From JAVBJV01 sp031546815 (GTDB lineage: Bacteria > Pseudomonadota > Alphaproteobacteria > Acetobacterales > Acetobacteraceae), in NCBI GenBank assembly GCA_031546815.1, contig JAVBJV010000019.1:1-21807 (forward strand): a stretch of DNA of 21,807 nucleotides, given 5' to 3'. A program made the translations under genes and the position numbers. Positions within the stretch are counted from its first letter, which is position 1, and each line of letters opens with the position of its first letter. Below, piece after piece: positions 1 through 6,678 of the stretch. The notes below the pieces were generated by a model. That model ran no database searches, was not told the origin of the DNA, and saw only the letters and a list, made by a program, of their open reading frames with translations.

Positions 1-1125
1 GAATATGCGGCGGAACTGGCGCAGTTGCAGTCGAATGCACCGCCGATGGGCTGGCCGTTTGTGCGCCGGCGGATGGCGGGCGAGCTTGGTCCCGCATGGC
101 AGAGCAAGTTTGCCAGTTTCGGGCAGGAAGCGGCGGCGGCGGCCTCGCTGGGGCAGGTGCACAAGGCGACGCTGCCCGACGGGCGCGTGGTGGCGTGCAA
201 GCTGCAATACCCGGATATGCCGAACACGGTGGAAGCCGATCTGCGGCAGATGAAGATGGCGATGTCGGTCTACAAACGCATCGACAACGCGATCAAGCAG
301 GAAGACATCTACGAGGAACTGGTCGAACGCCTGCGCGAGGAGCTGGATTACGAACGCGAGGCCGCGCATGTGCGTCTGTATCGGCAGATGCTGGCGAATG
401 TGCCGGATGTACACGTGCCTGAACCGGTCGAGGGCTATTGCACCGGCCGCCTGCTGACCATGAGCTGGCTGGAAGGCCAGCCGCTGATGAAATGGCTGGA
501 AACCAACCCGTCGCAGGAGGCCCGCAACCGTGTGGCCGAGGCGCTGTTCCGGGCGTGGTATGTGCCGTTCTATCAATACGGCGTGTTGCACGGCGACCCG
601 CATCTGGGCAATTACCAGGTGCGTCCCGATGGCGGTCTTAACCTGCTGGATTTCGGCACGGTGCGGATTTTCCCGGCGCATACGATGCGCGGCGTGCTGA
701 CTCTGTACGAGGCGATGCGCGACAACGACATCCCCAAATCCCGTCTGGCGCACGACATCGTGGGTTTCCGCGATCTGAGCGACGAGGCGGTCGATGTGCT
801 GAATATCTGGGCGCGGTTCCTGTATGAACCGGTGCTGGACGATCGCGTGCGCCTGCTGCAGGAAAACGACGACCCCGAGTATCGCAAGGACATTGCTGCC
901 AGCGTGCATGATGGCCTGCGCCGGGTGGGCGGCGTGCGCCCGCCGCGCGAATTCGTGCTGCTGGACCGCAGCGCGCTGGGGCTGGGGGCGGCGTTCATGC
1001 ACCTGCGCGCCGAACTGAACTGGCATCGCCTGTTCGAGGAAGTGGTCGGTGGGTTTGATGAAACCGCTCTGCAGGAACGCCAGAAAGCGGCGCTGATTGC
1101 AGCAGGAGTGCCGGGCGTTAACTAA
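1..1125 (+). CDS. ABC1/AarF/UbiB-family atypical kinase-like protein, 5' partial
   Basis: The reading frame is open from the first base, so the N-terminus is outside the window. The visible 374 residues contain the hallmarks of the ABC1 (AarF/COQ8/UbiB) protein-kinase-like family. These are an Ala-rich loop running into SLGQVHKA (bases 145-168), the nucleotide-binding lysine in VACKLQYP (Lys codon at 199), a catalytic-loop HGDPHLGN (589-612) and the metal-binding DFG (649-657). Members act at the membrane in ubiquinone or lipid metabolism, often as ATPases rather than protein kinases. The C-terminus lacks the transmembrane pair of classical UbiB, so this is more likely an ABC1-family relative than ubiB itself; the substrate cannot be told. 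It converges on the UPF0262 gene with an 8-bp tail-to-tail overlap (1118-1125). Confidence 0.9.
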   Translation, partial: EYAAELAQLQSNAPPMGWPFVRRRMAGELGPAWQSKFASFGQEAAAAASLGQVHKATLPDGRVVACKLQYPDMPNTVEADLRQMKMAMSVYKRIDNAIKQEDIYEELVERLREELDYEREAAHVRLYRQMLANVPDVHVPEPVEGYCTGRLLTMSWLEGQPLMKWLETNPSQEARNRVAEALFRAWYVPFYQYGVLHGDPHLGNYQVRPDGGLNLLDFGTVRIFPAHTMRGVLTLYEAMRDNDIPKSRLAHDIVGFRDLSDEAVDVLNIWARFLYEPVLDDRVRLLQENDDPEYRKDIAASVHDGLRRVGGVRPPREFVLLDRSALGLGAAFMHLRAELNWHRLFEEVVGGFDETALQERQKAALIAAGVPGVN

Positions 1126-1594
1126 GGCGCTGGTGCAGCACGCAGATCAGCGTGAACAATCGCCGGGCGGTGTCGAAATCCAGCTTCACCTTGCCGTCGA
1201 GGCGCTGTTGCAGCAGTTCCGCGCCTTCGTTATGCAGGCCGCGTCGCCCCATATCGATGGCCTGGATACGGCTCTCGCGCCCGTCCTGCACGGCGATGAT
1301 GTGGCTGTCGACCAACATCTGATAGTCCTTGATCAGCCGCCGGAATGGACCCAGCGCCAGAATAACCGCGGTCAGCGGCACGTCGTCCAGCGCGCGGATG
1401 TCGAACACCAGCCGCCCATCCTGAATCAGCAGATGCAGCCGGTAACGCCCCGGTGACAGCGCTGCCGGTTCGAAGACGCTGTCGGCCAGCAGATCGGCGA
1501 CGGCCTGTGCGCGGTCCGCCTCCAGAATGGGGGAGAGCCGGGTGAGGGATTCTCCGGTCAGTAAAATCTCGCCGATGCGTGCCTTGTCCGCCAT
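1118..1594 (-). CDS. UPF0262 family protein
   Basis: This 158-residue protein matches the alphaproteobacterial UPF0262 family in length and in its diagnostic C-terminal half. That half contains LALGPFRRLIKDY, then QAIDMGRRGLHNEGAELL, then FDTARRLFTLICVLHQR. The function is unknown. It looks cytosolic, with no signal peptide or membrane segment. The ATG at 1594 follows the TGA of the upstream DUF983 gene by one base (TGA-G-ATG), so the two are surely co-transcribed and translationally coupled. Its stop overlaps the stop of the opposing ABC1-family gene. In other alphaproteobacteria UPF0262 is commonly found beside hisD and infA-type housekeeping genes; here the partner is DUF983 instead. Confidence 0.92.
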   Translation of the reverse strand: MADKARIGEILLTGESLTRLSPILEADRAQAVADLLADSVFEPAALSPGRYRLHLLIQDGRLVFDIRALDDVPLTAVILALGPFRRLIKDYQMLVDSHIIAVQDGRESRIQAIDMGRRGLHNEGAELLQQRLDGKVKLDFDTARRLFTLICVLHQRLS

Positions 1595-1595
1595 C

Positions 1596-2006
1596 TCAAC
1601 TTTCCGATTTCGCCAGGCCCAGATGCAACATCAATCCCACCGTCGCCCCTTTGATCGGGCGGAGCAACGCCAGTGTCAGCAGCGTCGTCAACGGCAGGAA
1701 GATCGCCGCATGTACCCATAGCGGGGGCATGTAACAGCGTTCCGCCCACAACATCAACGGGACGACGATATGCCCAACCACCACAATGGTGAAGTAGGGG
1801 GGCGCATCGTCGGCGCGCGCGGTGCCAAGCGGGGCGTGGCATACGCGGCACAGCGGGGTTATCCGCAGATATCCGGCAAAGACGTGCCCTTCGCCGCAGA
1901 CCGGACAGTGATTGGTCAGCCCGCGCACGATCTGCGTCGCAAGCGATGCGCGCGGATGTTCCGGAATCATAAGGGCCGGTTCCCGCTGCTCCGGATGCTG
2001 GTCCAC
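1596..2006 (-). CDS. DUF983 family small membrane protein with zinc-ribbon-like motif
   Basis: The protein of about 136 residues starts with an N-terminal CPVCGEGHVF...CRVCHAPLG, a four-cysteine ribbon likely to bind zinc. Two hydrophobic segments follow (around PYFTIVVVGHIVVPLML and LWVHAAIFLPLTTLLTLALL). This is the standard DUF983 architecture; the function is unknown. The frame is open up to 2123, but that extension has no family resemblance. I chose the GTG at 2006 because AAGGAA lies about 8 nt upstream; an ATG at 1970 is an equally plausible start (124 aa). The gene is the first of a two-gene unit with UPF0262 and diverges from prpD across a region holding a nested inverted repeat. Confidence 0.82.
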   Translation of the reverse strand: MDQHPEQREPALMIPEHPRASLATQIVRGLTNHCPVCGEGHVFAGYLRITPLCRVCHAPLGTARADDAPPYFTIVVVGHIVVPLMLWAERCYMPPLWVHAAIFLPLTTLLTLALLRPIKGATVGLMLHLGLAKSES

Positions 2007-2065
2007 AATTGCGTTTCCTTGTTGCGGTGCAGCATGAAGCAACGGACGCGGGCAGGCAAGTCTCT

Positions 2066-2103
2066 CGATAATCGGACACTTATATATGTGTATGCCCTTA
2101 TCG
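2066..2103. promoter_or_regulatory. Nested inverted repeat, candidate operator between DUF983 and prpD
   Basis: An outer pair, CGATAA (2066-2071) and TTATCG (2098-2103), encloses a 16-bp near-palindrome, ACACTTATATATGTGT (2076-2091), that matches its reverse complement at 14 of 16 positions. The element sits in the divergent intergenic region about 65 bp before the prpD start codon. Size and symmetry suit a dimeric repressor such as a GntR- or TetR-type protein. No regulator gene is visible nearby, so the identity of the binding protein is unknown. Confidence 0.45.
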
Positions 2104-2168
2104 TGCGGTAAAACCTGTTGCACACTCCCGCGATGAACAGAGTGATTCTGTCATTTCGGGAGGAAACA

Positions 2169-3668
2169 ATGAAGCTACACGATGTGCGGGTATTTCCGTC
2201 CAACAAAACGCTGGCGCGTGAAGATCAGCTTGCCTGGAAGATTGCGGGCGTCGCTGCCGACAAGGTGCCCGTCGAAAAAGACGTGCAGGAGATGATTATC
2301 AACCGCGTGATCGACAATGCCGCCGTCGCGGTGGCGTCGGTCAATCGTGCGCCGGTGGTCTCGGCCCGCGCGATGGCGCTGGGGCATGCGCGCAAAGGCG
2401 GCGCCACGGTGTTCGGGATGCCTGCGTCGAAAACCGTGTCGCCGGAATGGGCCGCATGGGCGAACGGCACGGCAGTGCGCGAGCTGGATATGCACGACAC
2501 GTTCCTGGCGGCGGATTACTCGCACCCGGGCGACAATATTCCTCCCATGCTGGCGGTGGCGCAGACGGTCGGCAAATCGGGCAAGGACCTGATCCGCGGT
2601 CTGGCGACCGGTTACGAAATCCACATCGATCTGGTGCGCGCTATCTGCCTGCACGCGCATAAGATCGACCATATCGCGCATCTGTGCCCGGCACAGGCGG
2701 CGGGTATCGGCACGCTGCTGGGCCTGAAGCAGGACGTGATCTACCAGGCTGTTCAGCAGGCGGTGCATGTCTCGTTCACCACGCGCCAGTCGCGCAAGGG
2801 CGAGATCTCGTCGTGGAAGGCCTATGCCCCCGCGCATGCCGGCAAGCTGGCGATCGAGGCGGTGGACCGCTGCATGCGCGGCGAAGGCGCCCCCAGCCCG
2901 ATCTACGAAGGCGAGGATTCCGTCATCGCCTGGATGCTCGACGGCAAGGATGCCTATTACAAGGTGCCGCTGCCGGGCGCGGGCGAGGCAAAGCGCGCCA
3001 TCCTCGACAGCTACACCAAAGAACACAGCGCCGAATACCAGTCGCAGGCGCTGATCGATCTGGCGTTCCGGATGCGCGAACAGATCCGCGACTGGGATGC
3101 GGTTGAGAAGATCATCCTGCACACCTCGCACCACACGCATTACGTGATCGGCACTGGCGCGAACGATCCGCAGAAGATGGACCCGAAGGCCAGCCGCGAG
3201 ACGCTGGATCATTCGATCATGTATATCTTCGCCGTCGCCCTGCAGGACGGGCGCTGGCACCACGTGAACAGCTATGCCCCCAAGCGCGCCGGCCGGGCCG
3301 ACACGGTGCGGCTATGGCACAAGATCGAAACCTGCGAAGACCCGGAATGGACGCGCCGCTATCACGCGACCGACCCAGCCGAGAAGGCTTTCGGTGCCCG
3401 GGTGGAGATCCTGCTGAAGGACGGCACGAAGCTGGTGGACGAGATGGCCGTGGCCAACGCGCACCCGCTGGGCGCCAAGCCGTTCGTGCGGGAAGACTAT
3501 ATCCGCAAGTTCCAGATCATGACTGACGGCATCATCACCGCGCGTGAGTCGAACCGCTTCATCGATGCGGCGCAGGCTCTGCCGCAGCTGAAGGCTGGTG
3601 AACTGGGTGCGCTGAACGTCGCGCTGCCCGCTGGCACCGTGAAGGAAGGCAAGAAGGGGATCTTCTAA
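2169..3668 (+). CDS. prpD: 2-methylcitrate dehydratase (MmgE/PrpD family)
   Basis: PrpD converts 2-methylcitrate to 2-methyl-cis-aconitate in the methylcitrate cycle, which oxidises propionyl-CoA to pyruvate in the cytosol. The 499-residue product has the MmgE/PrpD fold signature: an N-terminal helical part, then ELDMHDT (residues 105-111) and SHPGDNIPP (about 118-126) near the active site. The size is close to the usual 480-500. An upstream in-frame start at 2118 exists, but the ATG at 2169 has a near-perfect Shine-Dalgarno (GGAGG, 6 nt away) and begins at the family's normal N-terminus. prpC follows after 87 bp, which supports methylcitrate rather than another MmgE/PrpD role. Neither prpB nor a PrpR-type regulator is in the window. 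Confidence 0.93.
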   Translation: MKLHDVRVFPSNKTLAREDQLAWKIAGVAADKVPVEKDVQEMIINRVIDNAAVAVASVNRAPVVSARAMALGHARKGGATVFGMPASKTVSPEWAAWANGTAVRELDMHDTFLAADYSHPGDNIPPMLAVAQTVGKSGKDLIRGLATGYEIHIDLVRAICLHAHKIDHIAHLCPAQAAGIGTLLGLKQDVIYQAVQQAVHVSFTTRQSRKGEISSWKAYAPAHAGKLAIEAVDRCMRGEGAPSPIYEGEDSVIAWMLDGKDAYYKVPLPGAGEAKRAILDSYTKEHSAEYQSQALIDLAFRMREQIRDWDAVEKIILHTSHHTHYVIGTGANDPQKMDPKASRETLDHSIMYIFAVALQDGRWHHVNSYAPKRAGRADTVRLWHKIETCEDPEWTRRYHATDPAEKAFGARVEILLKDGTKLVDEMAVANAHPLGAKPFVREDYIRKFQIMTDGIITARESNRFIDAAQALPQLKAGELGALNVALPAGTVKEGKKGIF

Positions 3669-3689
3669 GGGGCTGACTGATACCGCGTT

Positions 3690-3715
3690 GGTGCGGCAGT
3701 TTATCTGCCTGCACC
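3690..3715 (+). promoter_or_regulatory. Stable hairpin between prpD and prpC
   Basis: GGTGCGGCAG (3690-3699), loop TTTAT, then CTGCC-T-GCACC (3705-3715) forms a ten-base-pair stem with one bulged T, extendable by a T-A pair. No U-run follows, so it is not a canonical intrinsic terminator. It could be an mRNA-processing or stability element that sets the ratio of the two enzymes, or a partial attenuator. It ends 40 bp before the prpC start codon. Confidence 0.5.
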
Positions 3716-3755
3716 AGCGCCCGACTGCACAGAACCGATAAAACGGGAGGTAAAA

Positions 3756-4895
3756 ATGAACATGAGCGAATCAACGCCACACATCGCCAAGGGTCTGGTT
3801 GGCGTTTACGCCGACGAGACCGCCGTTTCCAAAGTGATGCCCGAGACCAACAGTCTGACCTATCGCGGTTATGCCGTGCAGGATCTGGCTGAGACGTGCT
3901 CGTTCGAGGAGGTGGCCTATCTGCTCTGGAACGGCGAATTGCCGGACCGCAAGCAGCTCAACGCCTTCCGCCGTGCCGAAGCCGCCGAGCGCAAGCTGTC
4001 CGCCAAGTTGAAACGTGTGATTGCGGAATTCCCGAAGAAGTCACACCCGATGGATACGATCCGCACGGCGGTGTCCTTCATGGCGCTGGAAGACCCCGAG
4101 ACGGCGGATACGTCGGAGGAGGCCACACGGCGCAAGGCGATGCGTCTGCTGGCTAAGATCCCGACGGCGATCGCGGCGGATTATCGCCAGCGGCACGGCA
4201 AGCGCCCGATCTCGCCGGACCCGAAGCTCACCTTCGCCGAAAATTTCTTCAAGATGTGCTTCGGCAAGGTGCCCGCCAAGGAAGTGGTGAAGGCGTTCGA
4301 CGTCAGCCTGATCCTGTATGCCGAGCACGGCTTTAATGCCTCGACCTTTACGGCGCGCACCGTCACTTCGACTCAGGCGGACATCCACGGCGCGGTGGTG
4401 GCGGGGATCGCGGCGCTGAAGGGGCCGCTGCATGGCGGCGCGAACGAGGCGGTGATGCACATGCTGAAGGAAGTGCGTACCCCCGAACGCGCCAAGACCT
4501 GGCTGACCGACCGGTTCGAACACCGCGCGCTGGTGATGGGCTTTGGCCATCGCGTCTACAAGAACGGCGACAGCCGTGTGCCCACGATGACCCGCTATGC
4601 CGAAAAAATGGCGGAAGTCGTAGGGGATCGGCGGTGGATGGAGATCAGCCGTATCCTTGCGGCCGAGATGCTCGAGAAGAAGAACATCCATCCGAATCTC
4701 GATTTTCCGGCGGGGCCTGCGTACTATCTGATGGGTTTCGACATCCCGATGTTCACACCGATCTTCGTCGCATCGCGCATCACCGGATGGGCGGCGCATG
4801 TGTTTGAACAGGCAGCGGACAATCGATTGATCCGTCCATTGTCGGTCTATAGCGGCGTTGCGCAACGTCCGGTTCCATCGTTGAAGGATCGCTGA
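3756..4895 (+). CDS. prpC: 2-methylcitrate synthase (citrate synthase family)
   Basis: It condenses propionyl-CoA with oxaloacetate, the entry step of the methylcitrate cycle. The 379-residue length suits PrpC-type (short, type I-like) citrate synthases. The catalytic triad is visible: His226 in PLHGGAN, His265 in GFGHRVY and Asp316 in NLDFPAG. A further conserved His191 is in AEHGFNAST. The ATG at 3756 has GGGAGG at ideal distance; a second ATG lies two codons on. The N-terminal KGLVGVYADETAVSKV and TYRGYAVQDLA stretches are typical of 2-methylcitrate synthase, and adjacency to prpD supports that over ordinary GltA. Some members also make citrate, so dual activity is possible. Confidence 0.92.
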   Translation: MNMSESTPHIAKGLVGVYADETAVSKVMPETNSLTYRGYAVQDLAETCSFEEVAYLLWNGELPDRKQLNAFRRAEAAERKLSAKLKRVIAEFPKKSHPMDTIRTAVSFMALEDPETADTSEEATRRKAMRLLAKIPTAIAADYRQRHGKRPISPDPKLTFAENFFKMCFGKVPAKEVVKAFDVSLILYAEHGFNASTFTARTVTSTQADIHGAVVAGIAALKGPLHGGANEAVMHMLKEVRTPERAKTWLTDRFEHRALVMGFGHRVYKNGDSRVPTMTRYAEKMAEVVGDRRWMEISRILAAEMLEKKNIHPNLDFPAGPAYYLMGFDIPMFTPIFVASRITGWAAHVFEQAADNRLIRPLSVYSGVAQRPVPSLKDR

Positions 4896-4918
4896 GTGCA
4901 TCATCTGAATTGATGCAC
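4896..4918 (+). repeat. Perfect 8-bp inverted repeat directly after the prpC stop codon
   Basis: GTGCATCA (4896-4903) and TGATGCAC (4911-4918) are perfect reverse complements around a 7-nt loop, starting at the base after the TGA. With no T-run behind it, it is at best a weak or Rho-assisted terminator. It may instead protect the mRNA 3' end. Confidence 0.5.
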
Positions 4919-4925
4919 ATCAAAA

Positions 4926-4946
4926 ATGCAGTGCTTCACACTGCAT
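4926..4946 (+). repeat. Second inverted repeat, ATGCAGTG/CACTGCAT
   Basis: ATGCAGTG (4926-4933) and CACTGCAT (4939-4946) pair perfectly over a 5-nt loop, only 7 bp after the previous hairpin. It is part of the palindrome-dense tract after prpC. Confidence 0.45.
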
Positions 4947-4956
4947 CATGCGTGAA

Positions 4957-5000
4957 GAAGACAATGCGTTGAGTGATTCATCATTCGCCGCATTGTCTTC
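4957..5000 (+). repeat. 12-bp perfect inverted repeat GAAGACAATGCG / CGCATTGTCTTC
   Basis: The arms at 4957-4968 and 4989-5000 are perfect reverse complements separated by 20 nt. A 12-bp perfect match at this distance is unlikely by chance. It is followed by the AT-rich ATAATTTG and may be a terminator-like structure for prpC, or a protein-binding site. Confidence 0.5.
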
Positions 5001-5082
5001 ATAATTTGTGGCCTTCACATCACACATGCACACTATGTGATAGAAAAATGCATTGAACATGCATGTTGATGATCGCTTTTTG

Positions 5083-5111
5083 TTGACATGTATAATCGTG
5101 CTGCGGATAGC
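5083..5111 (+). promoter_or_regulatory. Possible sigma70-type promoter
   Basis: A consensus -35 TTGACA (5083-5088) is followed after 17 bp by GATAGC (5106-5111), which matches only 3 of 6 -10 bases. It would drive transcription toward the H1-like gene with a leader of about 300 nt. The -10 is weak, so this is tentative. Confidence 0.3.
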
Positions 5112-5437
5112 GTTCACTTGTGCATGTGTTCGCTGTTTCCACGATTCGTGCAGTGTCAATCTGATGCGATCGAAACAGCGACGGATGCCAGAACGAGGAA
5201 GGCACGGTTAATGGGCCGCAGTTTCGATCGGTGTGTGCGTTTCGCCCGCACCGGACGGCAGGACGAAGGACGGAGAGTGGGGCGCGGCAATCGCGCTGCG
5301 ACGCTCGCTGCTTCTTTCCTGTCTGCGGATCTCACGCATGCGGGGCGGGATGCCCGGGCATGTGGAACGGCCAGCCATCCAAGTTTCACCATCCGGGCTC
5401 GCCCAATGCAGGTGTGCCGGATCAGTAGAGGAGCCGG

Positions 5438-5887
5438 ATGCATCCCGCAGCCGTTTCCCCAGCAACCGCAGAGAGGGAGTTCCTGCAGGTGACCATCGAA
5501 ATCGAAACCACTGACGACCTGATTGCCCAGCCCATGGCCGTGCGCGCCGCGAAGAAGACAGCCAAGAAGGCCGCCAAGAAGACGGCGAAGAAGGCAGTCG
5601 CCAAGAAGGCCGTGAAGAAGACGGCGAAGAAGGCAGTCGCCAAGAAGGCCGTGAAGAAGACGGCGAAGAAGGCAGCCGCCAAGAAGGCCGTGAAGAAGAC
5701 GGCGAAGAAGGCAGTTGCCAAGAAGGCCGTGAAGAAGACGGCGAAGAAGGCAGTCGCCAAGAAGGCCGTGAAGAAGACGGCGAAGAAGGCAGTCGCCAAG
5801 AAGGCCGTGAAGAAGACGGCGAAGAAGGTTGTCCGCCGCGCTCGCAAGGCCGCGCCGACCCCGACGCCGACCGAAGGCGCGATGTAA
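5438..5887 (+). CDS. Histone H1-like Lys/Ala-rich repeat protein
   Basis: The product (149 aa from this start) is dominated by AAKK/KKTAKKAV repeats, like the C-terminal tail of eukaryotic H1 and bacterial H1-like nucleoid proteins that bind DNA non-specifically. Residues 1-54 are a short leader with an acidic patch (TIEIETTDDL) and the first KKTAKK blocks. Residues 55-132 are six near-identical 13-residue units (AKKAVKKTAKKAV). The tail is RRARK plus a short Pro/Thr stretch. The start is uncertain. ATG 5438 has GAGGAG close upstream, GTG 5489 has GAGGGAG at good spacing (132 aa), and ATG 5534 gives only the repeat body. The mono-functional gene ends at a strong terminator. Confidence 0.82.
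   Translation: MHPAAVSPATAEREFLQVTIEIETTDDLIAQPMAVRAAKKTAKKAAKKTAKKAVAKKAVKKTAKKAVAKKAVKKTAKKAAAKKAVKKTAKKAVAKKAVKKTAKKAVAKKAVKKTAKKAVAKKAVKKTAKKVVRRARKAAPTPTPTEGAM
5600..5833 (+). repeat. Six tandem 39-bp repeats inside the H1-like gene
   Basis: Six consecutive 39-bp units encode AKKAV-KKTAKKAV with very few base changes: unit 2 ends in Ala-Ala, unit 6 in Val-Val. Near identity at DNA level points to recent expansion and easy slippage, so copy number may vary between strains. Confidence 0.9.
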
Positions 5888-5893
5888 TCCGCA

Positions 5894-5917
5894 GCCGGGC
5901 TGCTTCGGCCGCCCGGC
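5894..5917 (+). repeat. GC-rich hairpin after the H1-like stop codon
   Basis: GCCGGGC (5894-5900) and GCCCGGC (5911-5917) pair over a 10-nt loop, 6 bp after the TAA. With no T-run it probably stabilises the transcript end ahead of the true terminator at 5933. Confidence 0.45.
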
Positions 5918-5932
5918 ACTGGTTATGTCTGC

Positions 5933-5961
5933 AAAAAGGGCACCGCGAGGTGCCCTTTTTT
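5933..5961. terminator. Strong, symmetrical intrinsic terminator
   Basis: AAAAAGGGCACC, loop GCGA, then GGTGCCC with six T residues. The A-run before and T-run after make it work on both strands. It can end the H1-like gene from the left and the convergent otnC operon from the right. Confidence 0.9.
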
Positions 5962-6042
5962 GTATGTGATCAGATGCGCATTGTAGAAAATTTTAGCGTC
6001 TTCTCGACATTATCAGGTTCATCGGCGCGTTGAGTCTGCCGT

Positions 6043-6678
6043 TCAGGATTTGAATGTCGCAATCAGATCTTCAACCTGCGCTGCCGTCAGTGGGCGCACG
6101 TTCTGCCCGCGCAGCAGCAGGGCGAGGCGTGCAGCCTCCTCCAGCTCCTCGGCTGCATAGACGGCGTCACGCAGCGTTCTGCCCGATACAGCCGGCCCGT
6201 GATTGGCCAGCAGCACGGCAGAGGCATGTTGGGCGGCGTTCTGGATAGCAGGCTCCATCGCCGCGTCACCCGGGCGATAATACGGCACGATCGGCAGATG
6301 CCGCCCGATCCGCATTACGAAGTATGGCGTCAGCGGCGGGATCGGCGCGGTGGGATCCGCATCGGCCAGACAGGCGATGGCGGTGGCGTGCGTCGAATGC
6401 AGATGCACCACCGCCCCGGCATCGGGCCGCGCGCGATAGAAGGCCCGGTGCATGAACACCTCTTTCGACGGCGCATCACCCGCGATGTGCTGGAAGCCGG
6501 CATCCAGCTTCGACAGCCGATCCGGCAGCAACCGCCCCAGGCAGGAATTGGTCGGCGTCATCAGATAGCCATCGGCCAGCCGCGCGCTGATATTGCCCGC
6601 CGCCCCCACCGAATAGCCACGCGCAAACAGGCTGGCGGCCAGATCGCAGAGTTCGGTGCGCAGTTCTGCCTCGGTCAT
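6043..6678 (-). CDS. otnC: Class II aldolase/adducin-family, OtnC-like 3-oxo-tetronate 4-phosphate decarboxylase
   Basis: The 211-residue protein has the class II aldolase/adducin fold. GNISARL is near residues 29-34, SKEV at 71-74 carries the probable catalytic Glu73, and zinc-ligand histidines lie in HLHSTH (His92, His94) and NHGPAV (His160). OtnC enzymes decarboxylate 3-oxo-tetronate 4-phosphate to dihydroxyacetone phosphate in four-carbon acid-sugar breakdown. The length matches E. coli YgbL-type members. The frame is open upstream to 6786, but the ATG at 6678 overlaps the otnK stop as ATGA, making it the natural start. Pairing with OtnK gives the OtnC assignment; by sequence alone it could be an L-fuculose- or ribulose-phosphate aldolase relative. 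The dehydrogenase and isomerase of the complete pathway are not in the window. Confidence 0.85.
   Translation of the reverse strand: MTEAELRTELCDLAASLFARGYSVGAAGNISARLADGYLMTPTNSCLGRLLPDRLSKLDAGFQHIAGDAPSKEVFMHRAFYRARPDAGAVVHLHSTHATAIACLADADPTAPIPPLTPYFVMRIGRHLPIVPYYRPGDAAMEPAIQNAAQHASAVLLANHGPAVSGRTLRDAVYAAEELEEAARLALLLRGQNVRPLTAAQVEDLIATFKS

Larger units (their letters stand above)
4896..5437. other. 542-bp intergenic region: AT-rich palindromic half, then GC-rich half without a credible gene
   Basis: I find no convincing protein here: the open frames are Arg/Cys/Ser-rich shadows with no family resemblance. The first 230 bp are markedly AT-richer than the surroundings and carry eight ATGCA/TGCAT sites. 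Two of them, ATGCAT at 5048 and 5059, lie exactly 11 bp apart. ATCACA (5019-5024) and TGTGAT (5036-5041) form another inverted pair. A 12-bp palindrome, ATGCCCGGGCAT, sits at 5350-5361. The second half could be a long leader of the H1-like gene or a small RNA; neither can be shown from sequence alone. Confidence 0.5.

Noticed and set aside
2175..3263. Long minus-strand frame of 362 codons opposite prpD
   Set aside because: It is antisense to a well-supported gene. The sequence is Arg/His-rich, as expected for the reverse strand of a GC-rich gene, with no domain.
5083..5096. TTGACA followed by TATAAT
   Set aside because: Only 2 bp separate the two boxes, so they cannot act together as one sigma70 promoter.
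5088..5492. Open frame of 134 codons upstream of the H1-like gene
   Set aside because: Composition is Arg/Cys/Ser-rich with no family resemblance, it overlaps the start of the H1-like gene in another frame, and no ribosome binding site supports it.
5422..5919. Minus-strand frame encoding FFAVFFTAFLATA repeats, resembling a membrane protein
   Set aside because: It is the exact antisense of the AAG-rich Lys/Ala repeats. The hydrophobic pattern is an artefact of reverse-complementing Lys codons.
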